Assembly: GCA_949289155.1 (NCBI GenBank)
Contig: CASEMX010000001.1
Location: 1 to 64,000, forward strand
Source of the DNA: an uncultured Parabacteroides sp.
GTDB taxonomy: Bacteria; Bacteroidota; Bacteroidia; Bacteroidales; Tannerellaceae
Direction of reading: 5' to 3'
Length of the DNA: 64,000 nt
Below are positions 16,178 through 25,031 of this stretch, piece after piece. A program made the translations under genes and the position numbers. The notes under the pieces were generated by a model, which did not search any database, had not been told where the DNA came from, and saw nothing but the letters and a program-made list of their open reading frames with translations. The number at the start of each line of letters is the position of its first letter. The first letter of the stretch is position 1.

Positions 16178-18541
16178 TTATATATTCTCCTTCAAACGGG
16201 CACGCTCTCGGGCGGAATTCTTTTCTACCTTAGGCAACTTTCTGGTTTTTCCAGTGGAGAAGTTCCACGTAATGCCTATCTGCAGGTTCCGCCCGGCAGC
16301 TGGGAGATGGAGGTCGGTGTAGTGGGTATAATCTGCCACTCTGCCTACATACCTCGCCTGCTGATTCGTAAGGTTGTTCAGGCTGAGGCGCAAGCTCCAC
16401 CGCCCATCGTGCCACTTTTTGCGCAGATGCAGGCTGAGCCAGTGGGCAGGTGCGACCTCGCTGTTTCCGGAATAGAGGCGGGATGCCCCGCTGTATTGCG
16501 CTTCTATCTGGATATCTCTTGGCAGGTAGAACGTAGATGTTGCATTGCCGAAGTAGAGGTAGTGCGTAGCATAGCTTCTTGATTTCTCCAACTGGATATC
16601 CTGCTTAGCCCCGACGAGGTTCAGGTTCATGCCAAACCAATAGACCGGTTGTAATGGGAGGGTGGTGGCAATGAACCAATGGTTCTCGCGGTGATGATTG
16701 GCAAAGGTGACGTAAGAGATATCGGGGTCTGCCTCGTCCTGTCGGGTGAATTGTCGGATGAGGTCGCGATGCAGGTTACCTCCTATCGTTAAGGTGTAAC
16801 GGTAATGTAGTACGAACGTCAGGCTGAACCGGTTGATGTAGGTCGGCCGTAACGCCGGATTTCCCACTGAATAACTATACTCGGAGTGTTGAATCCGGTT
16901 AGGGTTCAGTGCTGCAAAGGGCGGACGTTCGATATATCGTGCATACTGTGCCACCCAGAGCTTCTGCTGCAATCCATCCATAGCCCACGATAGGTCGAAG
17001 TGGGGGAAGAGGGAAAAGTTATCCCGTCTCAGCTGCTCCGTGCGGTCGGCAGTGCGAGAGTACTCTGCTCTCAGCCCGGCTTTCAGCGACCATCTCTGCC
17101 ATTTCTTGGAATAAGTGGCATATAGGGCGGCAATATGCTCGTGGTAATCCAGGGCATAATCATACGCAGGGATGCGCTCCCATCCGGCAACTTTCTGCCA
17201 GCCCTCCGAGCAGGCGTCATCTTCCATCCCGTTGAAGGTATATTTTGTACCTAAGGAGAGGGCGGATGTCTTGTCGGCAGTGTGCGACCAACCGATGTCC
17301 AAGTTGGCAATCTGGTAGTCGGCAAGGCTGTTCATCCGATAAAGCGTGTCTGAGCGGAAAGCCGCCGATTCCTGCAGGCTGCTGTACCGGTTATCGCCCT
17401 CCGACCGCTTATAGATATATTCGCCTAAGAGCTTGAAGGAGGAGCCTCCCTTCGTATATCGGTAGTGGAAATTAGCCGAAGCCATACGGTACATCTCCTG
17501 TTGGCGATAGTTCCCTATATTATATAAGGTGTAACAGGAGGAGCCGAGAGTAGTACGGTTCTCCGATGAACGGTCTGCATACCGGTGCAGGTATTCCCCC
17601 TCTATACCTAACAAATGTACCGAATCCAGTTCAAAGAGCAGTCCGCTGCGGATTGCCTCATAATGGACAGGCGTCTTGAAAAGGTCTTCATTGTGGAATC
17701 GTTTGTCGGTAGTCTGGTATGTGCGAGTTCCCGAGAGCGAACCGTCGGAACGGGGCGTATAGGTCAGTGAGGTCGTTGCATACCAGTCCCAGTGCTTCCA
17801 ATGATTGTTCAGACTTATATGGGGCTGGTATTGCTGGAATCCCTTGGCAGCACTTGCCTGGAGGGAGACATTTCCCTGCATACCTCTGTCGGCAGACCTG
17901 CGCATTCGGATGTAGATGGCTCCGCCCTTCGATTGTGCATCCTGTTCGGCTCCGGCAAACGGAACTACTTCGATACTGCGGATATCTTCGGCACGTAACG
18001 ACTGCAAATAGGCGGTAAGCAGTTCCCCCTCTAAGCGGATTTCGCGGTCATCCACATATACCTTAGTCCCGAAACTCCCATTGATAGCGATTTTCCCATC
18101 CGAGAACCATATGCCCGGAGCCTGCTGTAATAATTCTATACCGTCTTGGCTTAAAGCTGGTGGAACCTGCAGGACGAAGCGGTCGGCTTTTCGCTGGATA
18201 CGGTTGGTCGATATGACGACCTCACTCAACTGCTTTTCAGAAGATTGCAACCGGAGTGTATCGCAGACAGGCTCCCTAATCTCCCGCACCGCTGTCAGTT
18301 CATCAAAGCCGACGCATTGTGCTCTTACCTGATACTTACCGGGTACTACGGCTAAAGAGAATCGCCCGCAACTATCTGCCACGGTCCCGAACTGTTGCCC
18401 AGAATCTGATAACAGAATCGTCGCGTAGCCGATTCCCTTTTGCTGCTCATCGATTACCTGCCCTGCGAAGGAGACCATCGACTGTGCGCCAACAGTCCAA
18501 CTCCCCAGTAAGCAGAGCAGAAGTAGAATATAGCCTTTCAT
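16178..18541 (-). CDS. Outer-membrane beta-barrel protein with carboxypeptidase-regulatory N-domain
   Basis: This 787-residue protein is built like a Bacteroidetes TonB-type receptor of the PF14905 group. It has a signal peptide (about residues 1-19) and an Ig-like CarboxypepD_reg domain (VSFAGQVIDEQQKGIGYATI through to about residue 95). A plug-like segment follows (LSEVVISTNRIQRKADRF, then SIEVVPFAGAEQDAQSKGGA), and then a long barrel with Tyr- and Trp-rich strands. A Lys/Arg-rich tail of about 25 residues follows the last strand, which is unusual. These receptors import peptides, metals or small organics or act in envelope remodelling; the ligand is unknown. It is the third gene of the operon. 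Confidence 0.83.
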   Translation of the reverse strand: MKGYILLLLCLLGSWTVGAQSMVSFAGQVIDEQQKGIGYATILLSDSGQQFGTVADSCGRFSLAVVPGKYQVRAQCVGFDELTAVREIREPVCDTLRLQSSEKQLSEVVISTNRIQRKADRFVLQVPPALSQDGIELLQQAPGIWFSDGKIAINGSFGTKVYVDDREIRLEGELLTAYLQSLRAEDIRSIEVVPFAGAEQDAQSKGGAIYIRMRRSADRGMQGNVSLQASAAKGFQQYQPHISLNNHWKHWDWYATTSLTYTPRSDGSLSGTRTYQTTDKRFHNEDLFKTPVHYEAIRSGLLFELDSVHLLGIEGEYLHRYADRSSENRTTLGSSCYTLYNIGNYRQQEMYRMASANFHYRYTKGGSSFKLLGEYIYKRSEGDNRYSSLQESAAFRSDTLYRMNSLADYQIANLDIGWSHTADKTSALSLGTKYTFNGMEDDACSEGWQKVAGWERIPAYDYALDYHEHIAALYATYSKKWQRWSLKAGLRAEYSRTADRTEQLRRDNFSLFPHFDLSWAMDGLQQKLWVAQYARYIERPPFAALNPNRIQHSEYSYSVGNPALRPTYINRFSLTFVLHYRYTLTIGGNLHRDLIRQFTRQDEADPDISYVTFANHHRENHWFIATTLPLQPVYWFGMNLNLVGAKQDIQLEKSRSYATHYLYFGNATSTFYLPRDIQIEAQYSGASRLYSGNSEVAPAHWLSLHLRKKWHDGRWSLRLSLNNLTNQQARYVGRVADYTHYTDLHLPAAGRNLQIGITWNFSTGKTRKLPKVEKNSARERARLKENI

Positions 18542-18544
18542 GAG

Positions 18545-18922
18545 TTATTGATTAGGCAGATAAAACAAGCTCATCTGGCAATTCGGCTGTTTAGGGTCGT
18601 ATTGGTAATACGCCTGAGCTACGCCTTCGAGCGGTCGTTTCTGCTCGTCCATATCCAATTGCCAATTGCAGTTCTCATCATGGAATACCGAGAGTTGGTA
18701 TTTTTCCTTTGTAAAGCCTTTCAAGGTTATGCTCACTTGACCTCGTTGGGCTTTTGCTGACCCATAGATTGGTTGACTACCCTTGCCGGTTTGTGCCATG
18801 ATAAGGATATTCCCTGTTTCACTGCGGATGCCTTTAATTTGCACCTCAATATCATGCGTCTGCCCCTTCAAGCCGAACGCCAGACAGAGGAGCATACCTA
18901 TTATAATAGATGTCCGTTTCAT
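18545..18922 (-). CDS. DUF2141 secreted protein
   Basis: This 125-residue DUF2141 protein has a signal peptide (MKRTSIIIGMLLCLAFGLKG) and one Ig-like beta-sandwich. It shows the usual hallmarks: IEVQIKGIRSETGNILIM near the start and YQLSVFHDENCNWQLDMDEQ near residue 80, the latter resembling a metal-binding DxNxxxxxDxD loop. It lies 3 bp upstream of the barrel gene and overlaps the preceding small gene by 4 bp. The family often accompanies TonB-type receptors; its function is unknown. Confidence 0.85.
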   Translation of the reverse strand: MKRTSIIIGMLLCLAFGLKGQTHDIEVQIKGIRSETGNILIMAQTGKGSQPIYGSAKAQRGQVSITLKGFTKEKYQLSVFHDENCNWQLDMDEQKRPLEGVAQAYYQYDPKQPNCQMSLFYLPNQ

Positions 18923-19146
18923 TGTTTTCCCTCCTTGCTTTTAGTTTGACCATAATACCACGAAATGATTTGCAATATCAGGGTTAATCCCCAACCGAAT
19001 ACAATCCAGAGTACCCACCAATAGTGTGGCGAGGTGATTCCATTGATTACGCCTAAGAAGGCGCATATCACGATAAACTTGGCAATCCGCTCTTGTATAG
19101 ATGCCGGAATGCCTTTCTTGCTGTTTGTTTCTCCAATGACCTGCAT
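18919..19146 (-). CDS. Small 2TM-domain membrane protein, first gene of the operon
   Basis: This protein has about 75 residues. After a polar N-terminus (MQVIGETNSKKGIPASIQER) come two hydrophobic helices separated by TSPHYWW, the pattern of the Bacteroidetes 2TM domain (PF13239), sometimes fused to histidine kinases. The reading frame is open further upstream to 19458. That region contains the promoter and two operators, so I start at the ATG at 19146. Its stop overlaps the DUF2141 start (ATGA). Confidence 0.7.
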   Translation of the reverse strand: MQVIGETNSKKGIPASIQERIAKFIVICAFLGVINGITSPHYWWVLWIVFGWGLTLILQIISWYYGQTKSKEGKQ

Positions 19147-19176
19147 ACATTTCTCAATTTCTTGTTGAACAAAATA

Positions 19177-19191
19177 GTTTATATTATAAAC
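19177..19191. promoter_or_regulatory. Operator copy 2: GTTTATATTATAAAC
   Basis: This perfect 7+1+7 inverted repeat (extended by A/T to 19176-19192) lies in the leader of the 2TM gene. Its centre, 19184, is 81 bp from the twin operator centred at 19265. It abuts a second 14-bp palindrome, TTTATCGCGATAAA (19192-19205). A bulged hairpin with AGCCG/CGGCT ends follows at about 19210-19236. Together they may form a looped repression complex or a leader attenuator. Confidence 0.7.
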
Positions 19192-19244
19192 TTTATCGCG
19201 ATAAATAAAGCCGAGAGGCGCGCATCTCTTCGGCTCTACGGAGA

Positions 19245-19275
19245 CAAAGGTAGATAGGTTTATAATATAAACAAA
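19245..19275 (-). promoter_or_regulatory. Operon promoter with embedded operator copy 1
   Basis: On the minus strand TTTG (19275-19272), exactly 19 nt, then TACCTTTG (19252-19245) is a full Bacteroidetes promoter for the five-gene operon. The perfect palindrome GTTTATAATATAAAC occupies 19258-19272, filling the space between the two boxes. A bound protein would block sigma contact, so the site reads as a repressor operator. Confidence 0.8.
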
Positions 19276-19391
19276 ATTATTTGGCAATAAATTTGAGCTT
19301 AGTGGTGAAATTTCTTTTTGACGAGGAGGAAAGTCGGAGGTAACGAGGAAAATCACTACATGTAGGGATTGCCGGTCCGGGAATTTTGCTG

Positions 19392-19399
19392 TTCCTTTG
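19392..19399 (+). promoter_or_regulatory. Probable promoter of the TonB-dependent receptor
   Basis: TTCCTTTG, one base off TAnnTTTG, ends 33 nt before the receptor ATG at 19433. A CTACATGTAG palindrome (19356-19365) lies just upstream of the expected -33 position and could be a binding site. Confidence 0.45.
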
Positions 19400-19432
19400 C
19401 ACCCGGTAAATAAAAATGGATTGATAAGTTTG

Positions 19433-21745
19433 ATGATGAGACAGTATGTGCTAAGCATGGCAGCGCTGCTTTGTGCAGGGATGCAGGCGATGTGTGCCGA
19501 AGAGCGGAATGAAGTTCACCCGAATGATACGATTCGGACCTATAATATTGATGAAGTGATTCTAACCTCCTCGACGAAGGAGACAAACGACCTGCGAACG
19601 CTCCCGGCGGCTGTATCGCTTCTCTCTCCTCAGCAGATTGTCGGGCGACAAATCGATGCCTTGAAGGATATCAGTTCGTTTGTCCCGAACCTGTTCATTC
19701 CTGATTACGGGGCAAAGCTGACTTCTGCGGTATATATTCGAGGCATTGGGGCGAGGAGCAGTGGACAATCTATCGGAATGTATGTCGATAACGTCCCTTA
19801 CTTGGACAAAAGTTCTTTCGACTTCGAGCTGACCGATATCCAGCGGATAGAAGTGCTGCGTGGACCGCAAGGGACGCTATATGGCCGGAATGCAATGGGC
19901 GGAATCGTGAATATCTACACGCTTTCTCCGTTCGATTTCCAAGGGAAGAGGGTTTCCCTGTCGGCGGGCAACTATGGGCAGGTGAAAGTAAAGGCTTCCC
20001 ATTATGGTCTAATCAGTGATAAGTTCGGCTTTACTGCAGGGGTGTATTATAATCGGAATAGTGGTTTCTTTGAGAATATATATAATGGTAAGAAAGCGGA
20101 TAAAGAGCAGTCGGTGGGCGGACGTCTGAAGTTGGAAGGACGGCTAAGTCCGAATTTCCGCATAGCTTATACTTTCTCCGGCGATTATACCGACCAAGGA
20201 GCTTTCCCTTATGGGCTATATAATAAGGAAGAGGAGACGGTGGCTCCGGTAAATATCAACGACCCTTCGTCGTACAACCGCACGATGCTTTCGAATAGCC
20301 TTTTGCTGGAATATAAGACTGACCTTTTCCTGTTGAGCAGCACGACCGGCTATCAGTTCTTGAAAGATGATATGAAGATGGACCAAGACTTCTCGCCGAA
20401 ATCTATCTTTACTTTGAATCAGAAGCAAAAGCAACATGCCGTGAGTCAGGAGCTGGCAATCCGGAGCAATACCGCAAGCAATTATCGCTGGTCGTTCGGA
20501 GCTTATGGCTTTTATAACGGATTGCATACCGACGGACCGGTAACTTTTAAGGAAGAGGGCATAAAGGAGGTGCTGCAACCGGTGTTTGATAAGATAAAAG
20601 AGGAGGCAGACAATCCCCGTATGCCTGCGCTCACGATTACCGACAAGGAGCTTTATATCCCCGGCAGTTTCGAGACGCCCTCTTTCGGATTGGCTCTGTT
20701 CCATCAATCTACTTATGATAATCTCTTTACCGAAGGCCTGTCCATTACGGCTGGTATCCGTTTGGATTATGAGCGGCAGAAGTTTGCTTACTCCAGCGAA
20801 GCGAAGATGAATATGGCGGCAAGTTTCGGGAATATGGAAATCCCGCTCGATTCTTTCTACGGGCCGACGGTATTGGACGTACATACCGACCAAGATTTCT
20901 GGCAAGTCCTGCCTAAAGTCTCGTTGAAATACCAATGCGACCCTTCGACCTATACCTACATATCGGTTGCCAAAGGGTATAAGACCGGCGGATATAATGT
21001 GCAAATGTCTGCTGACGTGATGCAAGCCCAGATGAAATATGATATGATGAGTGCTTTCCAGCAAATGATTCCTTCTGAAATCGAAAAGCCCACTCCTGTG
21101 GAGGAGGTCGCCGCGTATAAGCCGGAGCAAAGCTGGAATTACGAACTGGGCGTGCGAAGCGAACTGATAGAAAAGAGGCTGAATGCGGAACTGACCCTCT
21201 TTTATATGGATATACGCGACCTGCAGATTACAAAGTTTGTGAATAGTGGCAACGGACGGGTCTTGGCAAATGCTGGAAAGGCGCGTAGCTTGGGCGTGGA
21301 GGCTTCGTTGAGGGCGCTGCTCTCGAACGAGTGGACGGCGGACCTGAATTATGGCTTTACTCGGGCGACTTTCCGCGATTATGACAACGGCCAGCAGGTG
21401 TTCGACGGCAATTTCGTTCCTTATACGCCGCGCCATACCGTGAGTTTGGGCATACAATATAATAAACATTTGCAGGGAAAGTGGCTGGACCAAGTCTATG
21501 CTTCTGCCCAATTGAACGGCGCGGGCAAGATATATTGGACGGAATATAATGATATCAGTCAGGATTTTTACCTGACCCTGAATGCGCGCGTTGGTGTCCG
21601 GAAGGATAAGTTCAATGTCAGTTTGTGGGGGAAAAACCTGACGGATACCCGCTATTCTGCATTCTATTTCGAATCGTTCGGCAATCCTTTCATCCAATTG
21701 GGCAAACCGTTGCAGTTCGGCGTAGAGGTTGCTTTCACGCTTTAA
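19433..21745 (+). CDS. TonB-dependent outer-membrane receptor
   Basis: This protein of about 770 residues is a full TonB-dependent receptor. After the signal peptide (MRQYVLSMAALLCAGMQAMC) comes a TonB-box-like stretch (YNIDEVILTSS). A complete plug follows (SAVYIRGIGARSSGQSIGMY, then VLRGPQGTLYGRNAMGGIVN), and a 22-strand-type barrel ends in VAFTL. It lacks the carboxypeptidase-regulatory domain of SusC-type proteins, so it looks more like siderophore, vitamin or metal-chelate receptors. The frame is open upstream to a TTG at 19397, but that region holds the -7 box. I start at the ATG at 19433 (19436 is equally possible). It is divergent from the regulated operon at 15.3-19.1 kb. Array C lies directly downstream. 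Confidence 0.88.
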   Translation: MMRQYVLSMAALLCAGMQAMCAEERNEVHPNDTIRTYNIDEVILTSSTKETNDLRTLPAAVSLLSPQQIVGRQIDALKDISSFVPNLFIPDYGAKLTSAVYIRGIGARSSGQSIGMYVDNVPYLDKSSFDFELTDIQRIEVLRGPQGTLYGRNAMGGIVNIYTLSPFDFQGKRVSLSAGNYGQVKVKASHYGLISDKFGFTAGVYYNRNSGFFENIYNGKKADKEQSVGGRLKLEGRLSPNFRIAYTFSGDYTDQGAFPYGLYNKEEETVAPVNINDPSSYNRTMLSNSLLLEYKTDLFLLSSTTGYQFLKDDMKMDQDFSPKSIFTLNQKQKQHAVSQELAIRSNTASNYRWSFGAYGFYNGLHTDGPVTFKEEGIKEVLQPVFDKIKEEADNPRMPALTITDKELYIPGSFETPSFGLALFHQSTYDNLFTEGLSITAGIRLDYERQKFAYSSEAKMNMAASFGNMEIPLDSFYGPTVLDVHTDQDFWQVLPKVSLKYQCDPSTYTYISVAKGYKTGGYNVQMSADVMQAQMKYDMMSAFQQMIPSEIEKPTPVEEVAAYKPEQSWNYELGVRSELIEKRLNAELTLFYMDIRDLQITKFVNSGNGRVLANAGKARSLGVEASLRALLSNEWTADLNYGFTRATFRDYDNGQQVFDGNFVPYTPRHTVSLGIQYNKHLQGKWLDQVYASAQLNGAGKIYWTEYNDISQDFYLTLNARVGVRKDKFNVSLWGKNLTDTRYSAFYFESFGNPFIQLGKPLQFGVEVAFTL

Positions 21746-21772
21746 GCCGTAGGAGAATTTCTTGAGAATATT

Positions 21773-22285
21773 TTCCGCGCGACGCGGAACCTATGCCGGG
21801 CGAAAAGAAATGCTACTGCGTCACGCAAAACCTATGACTTTGGAAAAACTCTCCTTCCGCGTCACGCAGAAGCCCTGATTTTGGCAAAAATTGCCCTTCT
21901 GCGCCACGCGGAAGCTCAAAATCGGACAAAAACCGCCTTACTGCGTCACGCAGAAGAGGTCATTTTCAAAAAACAGTCCTACTGCGTCACGCGGAAGCCC
22001 AAAAAATGGCAAAATTCGGCCTTCTGCGCGACGCAGTAGCGTTCCTTTTCCAAAATCATAGGTTTTGCGTGACGCAGTAGCACTTCTTTTTGCGCGACAG
22101 AGCTTCTGCGTGACGCAGTAGCTCAAAATTGGGCAAAAATTAAGGTTCCGTGCGACGCGGAGAGGCTGCTTTTGGAAAATGACTCGTTCCGCGCCGCGCA
22201 GAAAGAGTGATTTTCCGGCAGCCAAGTTTCTGCGTCACGCAAAAACAGGCTTTTTGGACCGGCATTGTTTCCGCGCCGCGCAGAA
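21773..22285. repeat. Helically phased palindrome array C
   Basis: Thirteen GC-rich palindromes of the form TTCYGCG-NNN-CGCRGAA are centred at 21781, 21822, 21863, 21905, 21947, 21988, 22030, 22071, 22112, 22154, 22195, 22236 and 22277. Every spacing is 41 or 42 bp. In at least seven of the twelve gaps a second, AT-type dyad (TTTT-GG/GGC/CC-AAAA) sits at the midpoint, for example centred on 21842.5, 21884, 22050.5 and 22174.5. Stem changes are often compensated (CCGCG/CGCGG versus CTGCG/CGCAG). Loops are mainly TCA in units 2-6 and CGA or TGA in units 7-10. The array starts 27 bp after the receptor stop codon. The rest of this 767-bp gap holds the terminator at 22321 and an AT-rich leader for galM. 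Confidence 0.92.
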
Positions 22286-22320
22286 GAAATGGCAGGTTTG
22301 ATTGAAAAATAAACTTTACC

Positions 22321-22353
22321 CCGGCATCCGTCAGAAAAAAGATGCCGGTTTTA
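22321..22353 (+). terminator. Terminator downstream of array C
   Basis: CCGGCATC (22321-22328) and GATGCCGG (22341-22348) form a perfect 8-bp stem followed by TTTTATT. It lies after the array, so if no earlier terminator acts, the array is transcribed as the 3' UTR of the TonB-dependent receptor mRNA. Confidence 0.75.
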
Positions 22354-22512
22354 TTGGGAAAAAGTTGGGCTTAATGGGCTGTAAGAACCGACTTTAATTC
22401 AAAGGGTTGGTGGAATGGGTTCTGAAACTATGTTTTAAAACATACTTTTTGCTGATGCTCATTTGAAAGAAGAAGTATAAATTTACCGACAATTTAAAAA
22501 AGCAAGATACGC

Positions 22513-23589
22513 ATGGAAAACAGAATGACAAAATCTGGTTTATCATTTGAAAACTTTAATAAGCAAGTCGAAGGAAAGGATGTTTCCCTCTGTGTGCTGA
22601 CCAATAAGGCAGGAGCAGAGCTTGTTATCACAAATTATGGCGCTAAAATCGTTTCATTGATGGTCCCGGACAGGGAAGGAACGCTGCGGGATGTCGTATT
22701 AGGGCATATTTCGATAGATGATTACTTGACTTCGGGTGAGCCGACTTTCGGCGCAACGTGCGGACGCTATGCCAATCGCATAGCCAAAGGACGTTTCGTG
22801 CTGGACGGCGTGGTTTATGACCAATTGGCTATCAACAACGGACCGAACAGTCTGCATGGCGGATTGCGCGGGTTCCATTTCCGCGTTTGGAACATGGAAC
22901 AAGTGGACCAGCAGACCGTAGCCTTGCAATATATCGCTGCGGATGGCGAGGAGGGCTATCCGGGCGAATTGACGGTGAACTTAACTTATGAACTGACGGA
23001 TGCGAACGAGGTGGTGATTGCCTACCATGCCGTGACGACAAAACCAACCGTTCTCAACCTGACGAACCATTCATACTTCAATCTGTCCGGCGAAGGCGAC
23101 CGATATATCGGCGACCATGAGCTTACAATCTGTGCAAGTTCCTATCTGCCTACGGATGAGACGGCAATACCGTATGGCCCGAGCGAAAAGGTGGAAGGGA
23201 CGCCGATGGACTTCCGCACCCCGCATGAAATAGGCGAACGTATCGACGCCGATTTCCAACAATTGCATTTCGGAAAAGGATATGACCATTGTTATGTGCT
23301 GGACAAACAGAATCAGGAATTGTCGTTAGCGGCGCGTTGCTGTTCGCCCAAGACGGGCATCGTAATGGAAACCTATACGACCGAACCGGGTGTACAGCTT
23401 TATACGGCGAATTGGCTGAACGAATCGATAATCGGAAAGAATGGGCATCCCTATCCGGAGCGCTGTTCGTTCTGTTTGGAAACGCAACATTTCCCTGACA
23501 GCCCGAATAAGCCGGAATATCCGACCACTGTGTTACGCCCGGGAGAAGTCTTCCGGAGCCGTACGGTTTATAAGTTCTTAGCAGAATAA
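22513..23589 (+). CDS. galM: Aldose 1-epimerase (mutarotase)
   Basis: GalM interconverts alpha- and beta-anomers of galactose and glucose, feeding alpha-galactose to GalK. It has 358 residues, normal length. Substrate-contact segments are GRYANRIAKGRF (around residue 84), NGPNSLHGG near 116-124, the catalytic-His region LNLTNHSYFNLSG near 182-194, and GVQLYTANW with the expected catalytic Glu in CLETQHFPDSPN near residue 325. There is no signal peptide, so it is cytoplasmic. It heads the galactose cluster galM, sugar transporter, galK on the same strand, 38 bp before the transporter. Confidence 0.95.
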   Translation: MENRMTKSGLSFENFNKQVEGKDVSLCVLTNKAGAELVITNYGAKIVSLMVPDREGTLRDVVLGHISIDDYLTSGEPTFGATCGRYANRIAKGRFVLDGVVYDQLAINNGPNSLHGGLRGFHFRVWNMEQVDQQTVALQYIAADGEEGYPGELTVNLTYELTDANEVVIAYHAVTTKPTVLNLTNHSYFNLSGEGDRYIGDHELTICASSYLPTDETAIPYGPSEKVEGTPMDFRTPHEIGERIDADFQQLHFGKGYDHCYVLDKQNQELSLAARCCSPKTGIVMETYTTEPGVQLYTANWLNESIIGKNGHPYPERCSFCLETQHFPDSPNKPEYPTTVLRPGEVFRSRTVYKFLAE

Positions 23590-23627
23590 TCAAATAAAAA
23601 ATTTAATAACTAATAAGACTAAAAAAC

Positions 23628-24908
23628 ATGAGCTCTACAAATCAAAAAAATTACACTCTGCCTATCTTGATGATGATAGCATTGTTCTTTATGATTTCCT
23701 TCGTAACCGGTTTGCAAAACCCGTTCGGGGTAATCGTTAAAAACCAATTCCAGGCCAGCAACCTGATGTCCCAGTTGGGAAATGCGGCGAACTTTATCGC
23801 CTATGCCTTTATGGGTGTCCCGGCAGGTATGTTGTTGCAGAAGATTGGTTATAAAAAGACAGCTTTATTGGCGATTGTCGTCGGCTTTGTAGGCGTCTTT
23901 ATTTCCTATTTGTCGGGAGTTGCCGGCAGCTATGCGGTTTATTTGACCGGTGCATTCGTTTCGGGATTCTCAATGTGTATGTTGAATACCGTAGTAAACC
24001 CGATGTTGAATACATTAGGTGGCGGTGGTAACAAAGGAAACCAGTTGATTCAGGTAGCCGGTTCGGTTAACTCTATCGGTGCAACCATCGTTCCGGTATT
24101 AGTCGGCTATTTAATGGGTGATGCTGCAAAGGCAACGATTAGCGACGCCAATCCGGCATTGTTCTTGGCGATGGGTATTTTCGCTGTAACCTTTATCGTA
24201 CTGTTTAGTATGAGTATTCCGGAACCGAGCTTGGAACGTCAGCAGAAAAGCACTTCGACTGCTCCGGATAAACATAGCGCATTTTCGTTCCGCCACTTTA
24301 TTCTGGGTGTGATTGCCATCTTTATTTATGTAGGTGTAGAAGTTGGTATTCCTAACTTCATGAATCTTTTTGCGACAAGTCCGGAATTAGGTATCGATAC
24401 GACCACTGCAGGAAGTTTAGTAGGAACTTATTGGTTCTTGATGATGGTTGGCCGTTTGTGCGGAGCCTCTTTAGGTGCGAAATTCTCAAGTAAATCGATG
24501 TTGACATTGGCATCTTCAGTTGGTTTAATCTTCATTGCAATCGCTATCTTTGCTCCGGTTACTACAAAAGTAAGCATGCCGGTATTCTTGTCAAGCCTGT
24601 CGTTCGGTATGGTTGAAGTTCCGGTCGGAATCATGTTCCTTGCGCTGTGCGGACTTTGTACTTCCATCATGTGGGGCGGTATCTTTAACTTGGCAGTTGA
24701 AGGTTTAGGAAAATATACGGAAGCTGCTTCCGGATTCTTTATGGTAATGGTTTGCGGTGGCGGTATTTTGCCGTTGATTCAAGGTGTCGTAGCAGATGCA
24801 GCCGGTTTCCAGATTAGTTATTTCGTAGTATTGGCAGGTTTGGCTTACCTCTTGTTCTATGCTTTGGTAGGAAGCAAGAATGTCAATAAGGATATTCCGG
24901 TAGATTAA
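23628..24908 (+). CDS. gluP: Glucose/galactose MFS importer (FucP/GluP type)
   Basis: This 426-residue major-facilitator transporter has about twelve membrane segments and belongs to the FHS family (fucose, galactose and glucose proton symporters). Early landmarks are FFMISFVTGLQNPFGVIVK in helix 1, MGVPAGMLLQKIGYKKTALL between helices 2 and 3, and NPMLNTLGGGGNKGNQL near residue 125. A central cytoplasmic loop (residues 205-220) is Ser/Lys rich. Its place between galM and galK argues for galactose or glucose uptake. A hairpin (24930-24972) after the stop may reduce read-through into galK. Confidence 0.9.
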   Translation: MSSTNQKNYTLPILMMIALFFMISFVTGLQNPFGVIVKNQFQASNLMSQLGNAANFIAYAFMGVPAGMLLQKIGYKKTALLAIVVGFVGVFISYLSGVAGSYAVYLTGAFVSGFSMCMLNTVVNPMLNTLGGGGNKGNQLIQVAGSVNSIGATIVPVLVGYLMGDAAKATISDANPALFLAMGIFAVTFIVLFSMSIPEPSLERQQKSTSTAPDKHSAFSFRHFILGVIAIFIYVGVEVGIPNFMNLFATSPELGIDTTTAGSLVGTYWFLMMVGRLCGASLGAKFSSKSMLTLASSVGLIFIAIAIFAPVTTKVSMPVFLSSLSFGMVEVPVGIMFLALCGLCTSIMWGGIFNLAVEGLGKYTEAASGFFMVMVCGGGILPLIQGVVADAAGFQISYFVVLAGLAYLLFYALVGSKNVNKDIPVD

Positions 24909-24929
24909 TCTGTAGATAGAGATAAAAGA

Positions 24930-24976
24930 ATAAGTAGCTAAGTAGGTTTTTACGCTTTGCTTGGCTACTTATTTTA
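24930..24976 (+). terminator. Hairpin between the importer and galK
   Basis: ATAAGTAGC (24930-24938) and GCTACTTAT (24964-24972) pair perfectly and are followed by TTTATT. It probably acts as a partial terminator. A second small inverted repeat, CCGCT/AGCGG, follows near 24988-25001 in the galK leader. Confidence 0.6.
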
Positions 24977-25031
24977 TTAATTATATCCGCTAATCAGCGG
25001 CTGAGTATTAATTGCGTTAAATAAAATAATC

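Noticed and set aside
18919..19458. 179-codon version of the 2TM gene
   Set aside because: The first 104 codons cover the promoter, operators and leader hairpin; the protein-like sequence starts at the ATG at 19146.
20216..21697. 493-codon frame antisense to the TonB-dependent receptor
   Set aside because: It is a long shadow of a GC-balanced gene. The plus-strand protein has a complete receptor architecture; the antisense product resembles nothing.
21938..22225. 95-codon minus-strand frame in array C
   Set aside because: It reads through palindrome units only. The 41/42-bp spacing alternation would break any reading frame under selection.
9478..22285. CRISPR interpretation of arrays B and C (constant repeats with unique linkers)
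   Set aside because: Repeats are palindromic, degenerate and sometimes inverted; linkers are only 8-24 nt; there is no leader and no cas gene in the window.
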